The translations under genes were made by a program, and so were the position numbers. From NCBI GenBank assembly GCA_937948705.1, contig CALECF010000182.1, positions 1-17,374 of the forward strand: a stretch of 17,374 nucleotides of DNA, written 5' to 3'. The notes below the pieces were generated by a model. The model had not been told where the DNA came from. It worked only from the letters and a program-made list of their open reading frames with translations, and did no database searches. This DNA is from an uncultured Anaerosolibacter sp. (GTDB lineage Bacteria; Bacillota_A; Clostridia; Peptostreptococcales; Thermotaleaceae). This document shows positions 5,176-12,332 of the stretch, piece after piece; positions within the stretch are counted from its first letter, which is position 1, and the number at the start of each line of letters is the position of its first letter.

Positions 5176-7491
5176 ATGCCGTTGACAAATCATCCTGATT
5201 ATTTGGTAGAAAAACAGCATCTTGAGGAAACGATAGAATGGATTGAAGGGGAAAAAGGGTTCCTTGAGGAATATGAGGAGCTTCTAAAGGAGCGATTGAA
5301 GGAAATTAGGAAATCAGTAAGGAGCTTAACGGATGAGAGATTGATTGCCAACCAGCAGCTCTATGGAATAGCCTCAAAGGATATTGAGAGCCTAAATAAA
5401 AGTAAAGAAAGCCCCTATTTTGGACGTATTGATTTCCAAGAAAATCGTAGGGAGGAAAGGGAAACTATCTATATCGGAAAATATGGAATCCATGATCGAG
5501 ACAAGGAAGTTCCAGTGGTGGTTGATTGGAGAGCACCTATCGCTGATATTTATTATAGTGGCCATAGCCACGAGGTCTCTTATAAATCTCCCGCTGGGGA
5601 AATCAAGGGAACTATGTTTTTAAAACGCCGATATGAAATCGGTGAAGGGGAACTAAAGGAAATATTTGATGATAAGACCTCGGAAGATAGGATTGAAGAT
5701 AGTTTGAAGGGGAGAAGCGGATTTTTGACAGAAGCCCTAAACAAGACGACTCAAGGAAGACTCAAGGAGATTGTGGCCACCATACAGGATCAGCAGAACA
5801 AGATTATCCGGAGTGACATGATTCGACCCTTGGTGGTGCAAGGGGTAGCGGGAAGCGGCAAGACCACCATTGCTCTTCACAGGATGGCCTATCTAATTTA
5901 TAATAACCGAAGAAATACAGAGGCAAATTATATGGTAATTGCCCCAAATAAATTGTTTTTAAACTATATTTCAGATATATTACCTGATTTAGGGGTAGAG
6001 AATGTATTTCAAACCACCTTCGAGGATTGGGCGTTGGGATTGCTAGGAAAGAAAATGGAAATCACCCAGAGCACAGACAAGCTAAATTTACTGATGAATG
6101 GGAAAAAAGAGGAAGTTGAGATGGTGTCCCTAGCATCAAGACTGAAGGGCTCTTTACTGTTTAAAAAGGTTATCGATAATCGATTGAAGCAGTTGGAGCG
6201 AGGCCTTATACCCCAAGTAAATCTATCCATAGAAGGTATAGATTTGCTTACCTACGAGAAAATTCAGGAGGTATTTCTAACGAGCAGCGGGCACCTTTCC
6301 TTGGTGCAGAGAATAGGGAAGTTAAAGGAATACTTGAAAGAAAGATTGAAAAATGATGTCAAGGAAGTCCATGGAAGAATAGAAGGAATTTATCACAAGA
6401 AGATTCACGCGTTAAAAAGTCAAGCAGATGATATGGAGTCCATTCGCAAAGATCTTATTCAACTCTATGACGAAAGGGATAGAAAGCTTGGGAAAATCAA
6501 AGAGAATTTGCCCCGTATCATAGAAGAATACATAGGAAAAATAATCAAGCCTAGTACTTTCCAATTCTATAAAGAACTATTTGACAATGACGAAGAGATG
6601 GAGAAGGCATTTGGAAGTAAAATAGAAAAAAAACTATTTATGGGAGTTTGTCATGATATCCATGAAAGGCTTACCGGGAAGGTCTATGAAAATGAAGATC
6701 TAGGTCCCTTAGTATATATACATATCAAGCTTTTTGGCATAGAAGACAAAAGTAGATATGCCCACATTGTGGTGGACGAAGCCCAAGACCTAGATGAATT
6801 TAAGATGAGCGTGCTTCGGGAGATATCCATGAATGATTCCTTCACATTTGTTGGGGATCTATCCCAAGGAATTTATTCCTATAGGGGGATTAACAGCTGG
6901 GAAAAAACCATGGAAAGAGTATTTAAGGACAAGGAGTATCACTACCATCTTCTTACAACCAGCTATCGATCCACGATTGAGATTGTAGCTTTGGCGAATC
7001 AGGTAATAAGGCAATGCAAAGGTTTGAAAGCTATACTAGCAGAACCTATTTTCAGGCATGGGGAGAAACCCATTCTTCATAAATGTAGGGATGAAAAGGC
7101 AGTGCTGCAACAAATGGTTTATCAAATCAAGGCATTGCAGCAAGAAGACTTCGGATCTATTGCCGTGATCTGTAAAGATATCCCTAGTACAGAAAAGGTA
7201 TACGAGAGTTTAAGAAATCAGCTCGAGGAAATTCATCTGATGAGTGACCATGTAACAGATTTCCATGGAGGGATTGTGGTGATTCCATCCTATTTATCCA
7301 AGGGATTGGAGTTTGATGGGGTGTTGATTCACAGTGTAGATCAGTCAAACTACTCAGATGAGGAAATGGCTGTGAAACTATTGTACATAGCTATTACCAG
7401 GGCATTGCACAGGGTTCATATGTATTGCACGGAGGAAGCAGCTGCAGTATTACAGGGATCACAGGATTTTTACGATGGCATGGAGGAGTAG
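5176..7491 (+). CDS. helD: HelD-type RNA polymerase recycling ATPase (UvrD/Rep superfamily 1)
   Basis: The 771-residue protein has the HelD architecture: a long charged N-terminal coiled coil (about residues 1-70), a divided superfamily 1 motor, and a helical insertion. Motor motifs are Walker A GVAGSGKTT (223-231), Walker B VVDEAQDLDEF (Asp534-Glu535), GDLSQGIYSYRG, TTSYRST, SKGLEFDGV (from about 708) and YIAITRALHRV near the C terminus. The middle (about 330-500) is Lys/Glu-rich and probably forms the secondary-channel or bumper arms. HelD proteins bind RNA polymerase, pry open the clamp and release stalled complexes in an ATP-dependent way. The UvrD-like DNA helicase alternative is less likely because of the N-terminal coiled coil and the length. 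The stop codon lies inside a GTAGG/CCTAC inverted repeat. Confidence 0.88.
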   Translation: MPLTNHPDYLVEKQHLEETIEWIEGEKGFLEEYEELLKERLKEIRKSVRSLTDERLIANQQLYGIASKDIESLNKSKESPYFGRIDFQENRREERETIYIGKYGIHDRDKEVPVVVDWRAPIADIYYSGHSHEVSYKSPAGEIKGTMFLKRRYEIGEGELKEIFDDKTSEDRIEDSLKGRSGFLTEALNKTTQGRLKEIVATIQDQQNKIIRSDMIRPLVVQGVAGSGKTTIALHRMAYLIYNNRRNTEANYMVIAPNKLFLNYISDILPDLGVENVFQTTFEDWALGLLGKKMEITQSTDKLNLLMNGKKEEVEMVSLASRLKGSLLFKKVIDNRLKQLERGLIPQVNLSIEGIDLLTYEKIQEVFLTSSGHLSLVQRIGKLKEYLKERLKNDVKEVHGRIEGIYHKKIHALKSQADDMESIRKDLIQLYDERDRKLGKIKENLPRIIEEYIGKIIKPSTFQFYKELFDNDEEMEKAFGSKIEKKLFMGVCHDIHERLTGKVYENEDLGPLVYIHIKLFGIEDKSRYAHIVVDEAQDLDEFKMSVLREISMNDSFTFVGDLSQGIYSYRGINSWEKTMERVFKDKEYHYHLLTTSYRSTIEIVALANQVIRQCKGLKAILAEPIFRHGEKPILHKCRDEKAVLQQMVYQIKALQQEDFGSIAVICKDIPSTEKVYESLRNQLEEIHLMSDHVTDFHGGIVVIPSYLSKGLEFDGVLIHSVDQSNYSDEEMAVKLLYIAITRALHRVHMYCTEEAAAVLQGSQDFYDGMEE

Positions 7492-7679
7492 GCATGGACG
7501 CTCCTACGGTTAAGAAATCATGGTTTCGCGTAGGAATGACGCCCCTGACATACCTGGTAGGGAATGCCCCCTGTGGCATTCCGTTTATAAGGTAGTTCAT
7601 TTGAGTTGATATGCCCCATTATCTGATGGCAATTTTGATGATACAACATGATGGAACGGCACGGGGGCGCGTTCCCTAC
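7488..7679. repeat. Cluster of GTAGG-type palindromic repeats downstream of helD
   Basis: Several related short units occur here. GTAGG...CCTAC at 7488-7507 overlaps the helD stop codon. Two 27-base units lie head to tail at 7530-7556 and 7557-7583. The second has a perfect stem, GGAATGCC/GGCATTCC around CCCTGT; the first is a degenerate relative. A further unit in the opposite orientation lies at 7653-7679, with GGAACG/CGTTCC arms and its GTAGG at the right end. The units share GTAGG at one end, usually a C-rich loop and a CC or CCG end. No gene is evident in the roughly 300 bases between helD and the LysR gene. Confidence 0.65.
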
Positions 7680-7714
7680 TGGTACGCGCATCTTTTATAT
7701 ATGGTGAAATATGA

Positions 7715-7744
7715 AAAGAAGAGCAAAAATTTTTGCTCTTCTTT
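7715..7744. terminator. Bidirectional terminator between helD and the LysR gene
   Basis: This is a perfect 30-base palindrome (arms 7715-7729 and 7730-7744) with AAAGAAGAGCAAAAA as the left arm. The stem has A and T runs at both ends, so it can act for helD on the plus strand and for the convergent lysR-type gene, which ends at 7793 on the minus strand. Confidence 0.8.
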
Positions 7745-7792
7745 AAAGTGCTTAAAATCGGTATTAGTGCAAAACGTAAGCTTTTTAATAAT

Positions 7793-8713
7793 CTATTGTT
7801 TGTTATATTGTAACTTTTCTTTATTTAACTGAAAATATTGCTCCACCAAATGGATGAGCTTTGCCATAGAGGGAATAGCCTCTTTGCTCTTATGATAGAC
7901 CATGTTGTAATCGTATGTCCAACATCTATCTTTAAACTTGATTTCTTTAAGACGGCCATCCTGTAGCTCTTTCTTTACTGAGATATAGGGTAGGGCGGCA
8001 ATACCATGATTTTCTTCCACTAGGTATTTAATGGTCTCTACACTGCCAATAAGCATTGAAGGTTGGTAGGGTAGGGAAAGATCTTTATAAATCGACTCCG
8101 ACAATTCGTAGAGCTTGGATTGGTAATCATGGGTAATAATATTTTGTTCCAACAGCTGTTCACGGGTGGGCGTATTTAAATCTATCAGGTCATTAGTAGG
8201 GGAAGTTACCAAAACAACTCGGTCTTCCCATATTTTGTGGTAACGGATGTTGGCGTTTTCCGTAACGGAGCCACCGATAATGGCAAAATCAATCTGATTG
8301 AGTTTGATGGAGTTGTGAATCTCATAAGTGTTACCTAGATGTAGATTGATGCTTACCCGGGGATAGAGCGTTCTATATTGATTGATAATCTCCGGCATCA
8401 CGGTGATGGCAGGTGCATTGCTGCATCCTATAAAAAGGCTACCCCAGATCTTATCCTCCATCTCTTGTATTTTGTTTTCCGCTTCGTTGATGAGATGAAA
8501 AATCTTATCGGTATACTCATAGAGGAGTTTACCATGGCCGTTTAAATAAATATTTCTGCCAAGGCGATCAAACAGTTGCATGCCAAGATCGTCTTCCAGT
8601 TTTTTAATTTGCATTGAAATGGCAGGCTGACTGATATGCAGCTGGGTGGCAGTCTTTGAAAAGCTTAAGTTCGTTGCCACAACATGAAACAATTTGAGAT
8701 AATGTAGATCCAT
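7793..8713 (-). CDS. LysR-family transcriptional regulator
   Basis: The 306-residue protein is a standard-length LysR regulator. The winged helix-turn-helix occupies residues 1-60 (LKLFHVVATNLSFSKTATQL, HISQPAISMQIKKLEDDLG, LFDRLGRNIYLNGHG). A linker helix (about 62-88) and the two-lobed periplasmic-binding-protein-like effector domain (about 92-295) follow, with the common opening GSLFIGCSNAPA. The effector cannot be read from sequence. It has no close functional neighbour except the divergent YkuS-like gene, with which it shares a symmetrical promoter-operator. AGAGGG lies eight bases before the ATG. Because the operator sits between mirror-image -10 boxes, autoregulation and control of the divergent gene are likely. 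Confidence 0.88.
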   Translation of the reverse strand: MDLHYLKLFHVVATNLSFSKTATQLHISQPAISMQIKKLEDDLGMQLFDRLGRNIYLNGHGKLLYEYTDKIFHLINEAENKIQEMEDKIWGSLFIGCSNAPAITVMPEIINQYRTLYPRVSINLHLGNTYEIHNSIKLNQIDFAIIGGSVTENANIRYHKIWEDRVVLVTSPTNDLIDLNTPTREQLLEQNIITHDYQSKLYELSESIYKDLSLPYQPSMLIGSVETIKYLVEENHGIAALPYISVKKELQDGRLKEIKFKDRCWTYDYNMVYHKSKEAIPSMAKLIHLVEQYFQLNKEKLQYNKQ

Positions 8714-8733
8714 ATATTACCCTCTTCCAAACA

Positions 8734-8789
8734 ATGAATTATATATATATCCTACTATAAAATCTATAGGTTTACCACATATAATTCAT
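8734..8789. promoter_or_regulatory. Symmetrical divergent promoters with nested LysR-type operator
   Basis: An outer perfect inverted repeat (ATGAATTATAT at 8734-8744, ATATAATTCAT at 8779-8789) encloses an inner one (CTATA-N5-TATAG, 8755-8769). Their centres differ by half a base. The inner element fits the T-N11-A LysR box. Each outer arm contains a perfect TATAAT, one on the minus strand (8743-8738) and one on the plus strand (8780-8785), serving the two divergent genes. Neither has a good -35, which suits an activator-dependent promoter. Confidence 0.6.
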
Positions 8790-8842
8790 AGTAAGATACA
8801 CATAATAATAGAGGATGACCGAATGAAGGAGGTATGGATAGA

Positions 8843-9103
8843 ATGACAAAAAAAGTTGTGGTAGAAAACAATTTAGAGGATGTAAGAAATTATTTAGGAG
8901 AAAAAGGGTATGATGTGAGAACCATGTATAGAAACGATACATTGTATGATATTACCAGTGACGAGTATGAGGCCATCGTTGTATCTGATTTGAATAATAT
9001 GAATCTTTCAAGAGGTTTGAAGGCAAGGACGTCAATCATTGAAGCAGCAGGGCTAACCCCAGAGCAGGTTTACGAAGTCATCCATAATAAGGTAAGGTTT
9101 TAA
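8843..9103 (+). CDS. UPF0180 family protein (YkuS-like)
   Basis: The 86-residue protein resembles the UPF0180/YkuS family of Bacillus and clostridia. It has an N-terminal KKVVVENNLEDVRNYL helix segment, GYDV, a central YEAIVVSDLNNMN strand and loop, and a C-terminal SIIEAAGLTPEQVYEVI. Function is unknown. I prefer ATG 8843 over the in-frame ATG 8834, because AAGGAGG ends at 8832 and leaves only one base before 8834 but ten before 8843. It is divergent from the LysR gene, shares its operator, and is followed at once by a terminator, so it is a single-gene unit. Confidence 0.75.
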   Translation: MTKKVVVENNLEDVRNYLGEKGYDVRTMYRNDTLYDITSDEYEAIVVSDLNNMNLSRGLKARTSIIEAAGLTPEQVYEVIHNKVRF

Positions 9104-9110
9104 TGTGTAG

Positions 9111-9135
9111 GCCTAGGTAAATACCTAGGCTTTTT
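9111..9135 (+). terminator. Terminator after UPF0180 gene
   Basis: GCCTAGGTA (9111-9119) and TACCTAGGC (9122-9130) form a tight hairpin followed by TTTTT. It isolates the upstream gene from the lysine-riboswitch promoter. Confidence 0.85.
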
Positions 9136-9167
9136 AGTACCCGATTGTACAACGATTGTATTTTGTG

Positions 9168-9196
9168 TTGACATAAAATATAATGTGTATTATTAT
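9168..9196 (+). promoter_or_regulatory. Strong promoter of the lysine-riboswitch operon
   Basis: A perfect TTGACA at 9168-9173 is followed after 17 bases by TATTAT at 9191-9196. Transcription would begin around 9203, just before the riboswitch. Confidence 0.8.
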
Positions 9197-9221
9197 ATTA
9201 AATAACTTTATAATTATGCAT

Positions 9222-9387
9222 GATAGAGGTGTGCCAGACAAGAGTATCCTTGGGAAGACAGTAGAGCAGTCGAAGATCCTAGGAAAAAGGGGATGGCACC
9301 GAAGGTTGAGTTCGCTCTAGAATTTATACCTGGTTTTAGGGTTAAGAGCCCTATGACTGTCACCAGAGATGCTGGTGGAGCGCTATC
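9222..9387 (+). ncRNA. Lysine riboswitch (L box)
   Basis: This leader matches the lysine riboswitch in order and spacing. It begins with the P1 strand and conserved GATAGAGGTG at 9222-9231, followed by AAGAGTATCC. The invariant stretch AAGGGGATGGCACCGAAGG is at 9287-9305. A P4-like hairpin is at 9337-9353, and CTGTCACCAG pairs with CTGGTG (P5, 9361-9377). It closes with GGTGGAGCGCTATC, whose CTATC (9383-9387) pairs with GATAG at the start. The aptamer binds free L-lysine. It lies between a strong promoter and an intrinsic terminator, so it should switch the two downstream genes off when lysine is plentiful. Identification is by recalled consensus, not a covariance-model score. Confidence 0.9.
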
Positions 9388-9468
9388 TTGTTTGTATTCA
9401 TAAGCTTTTTTATGCTGTTTTTGTGAGACAAGCAATTGGTGTTCTATGCCGATTGCTTTTATTTTTTT
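9388..9468 (+). terminator. Riboswitch expression platform: attenuator terminator with alternative pairing
   Basis: AGCAATTGGT (9431-9440) pairs with GCCGATTGCT (9448-9457; two G-U pairs) around a seven-base loop, followed by a 12-base T-rich run. Upstream, TTGTTTG (9388-9394), directly after the P1 strand, can pair with CAAGCAA (9429-9435). That would disrupt the terminator stem and act as an antiterminator in the lysine-free state. Confidence 0.75.
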
Positions 9469-9497
9469 GTATAGAAACCAAAGGGAGGCGTTTATTT

Positions 9498-10817
9498 ATG
9501 GCAAGAGTTGTTGTAATAGGTGGAGGATGGGCAGGTTGTGCGGCCGCGGTGGGTGCCAAAAAGGCTGGTGCTGAGGTTGTTTTGCTAGAGAGAACAGATA
9601 TGCTGCTAGGTACAGGCCTGGTGGGTGGAATCATGAGAAACAATGGTAGGTTTGCTGCAACGGAAGAAATGATCGCCATGGGCGGTGGAGATCTTTTTCA
9701 GATATGTGATCAACATGCAAGACATGAAAATATTCAATTTCCAGGTCATCAGCATGTAAACTTATATGATATTGCCGATACCCATGGTGCTGTAATGGCT
9801 CACTTAAGAGAATTGGGTATTGAAATAATATTTGAATCTAGAGTAGATAAAGTATCCATGGAGGGCACCAAAATTATCGCGGTGAGTGACCAAGCAGGAC
9901 GAAGCATCCAAGGAGATACCTTTATCGATACCACTGGAACAGCAGGACCTATGGGCAACTGTTTGAAATATGGCAATGGTTGTGCCATGTGTATTCTAAG
10001 ATGTCCTAGCTTTGGAGGAAGGGTAAGTATCGCCAAATTGGCAGGGGTAGAGGAGATGATTGGCAGGAAGGCCGATGGCACCATTGGGGCCATGAGTGGT
10101 GCATGTAAGCTGTATAAAGAGTCTCTTTCCCAGGAAATACAAGAAGAATTAAATCGGGAGGGCGTTACTATCATTCCCCTGCCAGCGGAATTAATAGAGA
10201 ACCATTTGGATGCAAAGGCTTGTCAGCAGTATGCCCTTCCAGAATTTAAAGACAATATCATTCTGTTGGATACAGGACATGCGAAATTAATGGGGCCGTT
10301 TTTTCCCTTAGAGAAACTAAGAAAAGTTCCAGGATTTGAGTATGCAAGATATGAAGATCCTTATGCTGGAGGAAAAGGAAATTCCATGCGCTATTTCAGC
10401 ATGGCACCCCGGGGGAATGATTTGAAGGTAGATGGAATTGATAATCTTTTCTGTGCTGGAGAAAAGGCGGGACTTCTTGTTGGTCATACAGAGGCCATTG
10501 TGACAGGGATTTTAGCCGGCCATAACAGCGTTCGATATGTGATTCGAAAAGAGTTACTAGAACTCCCCGTTGAATTAGCCATTGGAGATGCCATTGCCTT
10601 CGTAAAGGAAATGATGGCTACCGAAGAGGGAATGGGTAAAAAATATACCTTCTCTGGCTCTATCTACTTCGAGAGAATGAAAGAGAAGGATCTGTATACG
10701 GTAAATGTGCAGACCGTCCAATCTAGGGTGGAGGCCCTGGGATTGACCAATGTATTTTGTGAAAAACTGGTTGGGCAAGTAGAGGTTGAGATTTTAGAGA
10801 CCCCACTTTGTTCTTAA
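9498..10817 (+). CDS. FAD-dependent oxidoreductase under lysine riboswitch control
   Basis: The 439-residue flavoprotein starts with a dinucleotide-binding fold (VVVIGGGWAGCAAAVGAKKAGAEVVLLER). It has the second FAD contact TFIDTTGTAGPMG (about 141-153) and a closing FAD motif GIDNLFCAGEKAGLLVGHTEAIVTGILAGHNSVR like that of the GidA/TrmFO and FAD_oxidored families. Cys155, Cys162, Cys165 and Cys169 form C-x6-C-x2-C-x3-C-P, a possible iron-sulfur or other metal site. GGGAGG ten bases before ATG 9498 fixes the start; the frame is open further upstream, but that part overlaps the riboswitch and terminator. The substrate is unknown. A lysine-scarcity switch suggests a role in obtaining lysine, for example oxidising an imported lysine derivative; this is inference. 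It is probably co-transcribed with the transporter 66 nt downstream. Confidence 0.8.
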   Translation: MARVVVIGGGWAGCAAAVGAKKAGAEVVLLERTDMLLGTGLVGGIMRNNGRFAATEEMIAMGGGDLFQICDQHARHENIQFPGHQHVNLYDIADTHGAVMAHLRELGIEIIFESRVDKVSMEGTKIIAVSDQAGRSIQGDTFIDTTGTAGPMGNCLKYGNGCAMCILRCPSFGGRVSIAKLAGVEEMIGRKADGTIGAMSGACKLYKESLSQEIQEELNREGVTIIPLPAELIENHLDAKACQQYALPEFKDNIILLDTGHAKLMGPFFPLEKLRKVPGFEYARYEDPYAGGKGNSMRYFSMAPRGNDLKVDGIDNLFCAGEKAGLLVGHTEAIVTGILAGHNSVRYVIRKELLELPVELAIGDAIAFVKEMMATEEGMGKKYTFSGSIYFERMKEKDLYTVNVQTVQSRVEALGLTNVFCEKLVGQVEVEILETPLCS

Positions 10818-10883
10818 TTTTTCCACAAGGCCATCAATAAGCGCATCAATGAAAGCAGGTAATATCCATAGGGGGGAAAAGAT

Positions 10884-12248
10884 ATGGTTCAGTTAACATC
10901 ACTACATTATATTTATATTTTTATGGTTTTGATCGTCATGGTTACCATGGCATTCCGGAAAGATACAGTATTACCATGTATTATAGGACTCTTTGTGATG
11001 GGTTATGCATCCTCAGGAAGTCTTGTGAAGGGTGTACAAGTGATTTACAACGCTCTGATTGCAGCGGGAAAAGAGTTTTGGGGGATCATCGTTGTCATTT
11101 CCTTGGTTGTTGCCATGTCCCAGGCATTGAGAGATATCGGTGCCGATGAATTGATGATGCGCCCCATCAAGAAGTGGATGATTAATCCAACCATTGCGTT
11201 CTTTGGATTGGGTTTTGTGATGATGTTTTTTTCTTGGTTCATATGGCCATCTCCTTCTGTGGCTTTGGTAGGTGCTATTATGCTGCCGGGGGCCATCAGA
11301 GCTGGGTTGCCTGCCATATGGGCAGCCGTAGCCATGAATATTTTCGGCCATGGGGTTGCTCTGTCCAGTGACTACTTTATCCAGGGAGCGCCAGCCATTA
11401 CGGCAAAAGCAGCTGCCATAGCAAATCCTATGGAATTGATCCAAGCCAGTATACCCCTGTGGTTGACGATGAGTATTGTAACGGTGGCATGTTCTTATTT
11501 CATGATGCGTAAGGAAATGAAAGGTTTTGAAGTCGTGGCTGCAGCTGCCGAAATGGAGAAACCTCAGAAGTTGACGCTAGGTGTTGTGCTTGTGGCAGTG
11601 ATTACGCCCATCGCTTTCCTTGTAGATGTTTATATTATGTATAAATATCAATTGCGGGGTGGAGATGCAACAGCATTGGTAGGTGGTACAGCCATTTTAA
11701 TTATGAGTTTTACTGCCATTATACAGCATAATTTTATTAGCTCCTTTGAAAAAATCACAGATTATATCAGAGATGGATTTGTGTTTGGGATCAAGGTTTT
11801 TGCTCCTGTGATCATTATCGGTGCATTCTTCTTCCTGGGCAGTGAAGGCACTGCCAAAGAAATTCTTGGTGAAAACGCTACGGGATTGTTATCGGACTTG
11901 GGACTGTTTTTGGCAGATCGTATTCAGTTATCAAAGCTGCCTGTGGCTATCATCCAAATGGTCATTGGAGCGATCACTGGGTTAGATGGATCGGGATTCT
12001 CGGGACTTCCTTTGGTAGGGGCTTTAGCCCAGACCTTTTCCACTGCCATAGAGGTCAACAAGGCTGGCTTAGCTGTATTAGGGCAGATGACAGCTATATG
12101 GGTAGGGGGAGGAACCATCATCCCCTGGGGAATTATTCCTGTGGCAGCCATCTGCAATGTAAATCCTCTGGACTTGGCAAGAAAAAATATTATACCTGTT
12201 TGTATTGGATTTGTGGCAACTTTGATTGTGGCTTTGTTTATTCTATAG
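10884..12248 (+). CDS. Polytopic membrane transporter, ion-transporter-superfamily-like
   Basis: The 454-residue protein is almost wholly hydrophobic, with roughly eleven or twelve membrane spans (for example about 8-25, 28-46, 62-82, 104-124, 194-214, 232-254, 302-325, 392-412 and 434-453). Features resembling CitMHS, GntP or DcuC-type ion-coupled carriers are two re-entrant-looking Gly/Pro/Ser-rich segments in the two halves (IFGHGVALSSDYFIQGAP and GLDGSGFSGLPLVGALAQTF). A family-like ending follows, with WGIIPVAAICNVNPLDLARKNIIP. I cannot name the exact family. It is not recognisably LysP/YvsH (amino acid-polyamine-cation type), and I see no clear NhaC/LysW features. Its position behind a lysine riboswitch and an oxidoreductase makes uptake of lysine or a lysine-related compound the leading hypothesis. 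GGGGGGAAAAG precedes the ATG. Confidence 0.75.
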   Translation: MVQLTSLHYIYIFMVLIVMVTMAFRKDTVLPCIIGLFVMGYASSGSLVKGVQVIYNALIAAGKEFWGIIVVISLVVAMSQALRDIGADELMMRPIKKWMINPTIAFFGLGFVMMFFSWFIWPSPSVALVGAIMLPGAIRAGLPAIWAAVAMNIFGHGVALSSDYFIQGAPAITAKAAAIANPMELIQASIPLWLTMSIVTVACSYFMMRKEMKGFEVVAAAAEMEKPQKLTLGVVLVAVITPIAFLVDVYIMYKYQLRGGDATALVGGTAILIMSFTAIIQHNFISSFEKITDYIRDGFVFGIKVFAPVIIIGAFFFLGSEGTAKEILGENATGLLSDLGLFLADRIQLSKLPVAIIQMVIGAITGLDGSGFSGLPLVGALAQTFSTAIEVNKAGLAVLGQMTAIWVGGGTIIPWGIIPVAAICNVNPLDLARKNIIPVCIGFVATLIVALFIL

Positions 12249-12266
12249 ACTGAATATGATATGATG

Positions 12267-12303
12267 ATAGGAGTTGCAAGAATTTGCAGCTCCTATTCTT
12301 TTA
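12267..12303 (+). terminator. Terminator ending the lysine-riboswitch operon
   Basis: ATAGGAGTTGCAA (12267-12279) pairs with TTGCAGCTCCTAT (12284-12296; one G-U pair) around a four-base loop, followed by TCTTTTAT. It begins 19 bases after the transporter stop and separates that operon from the peptidase gene. Confidence 0.8.
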
Positions 12304-12332
12304 TAAAATGTATTTATAGGGAGGCTTATGTT

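Noticed and set aside
7611..7832. 73-codon frame between helD and the LysR gene
   Set aside because: It crosses a repeat unit and the bidirectional terminator and overlaps the end of the LysR gene; no ribosome binding site.
9222..9470. T-box leader or other amino-acid leader as an alternative to the lysine riboswitch
   Set aside because: The T-box sequence and a specifier loop are absent, while the conserved lysine-aptamer segments occur in the right order and spacing.
9369..9497. Upstream extension of the oxidoreductase reading frame by 43 codons
   Set aside because: It overlaps the riboswitch P5/P1 strand and the terminator, has no ribosome binding site, and the flavin fold begins right after ATG 9498.
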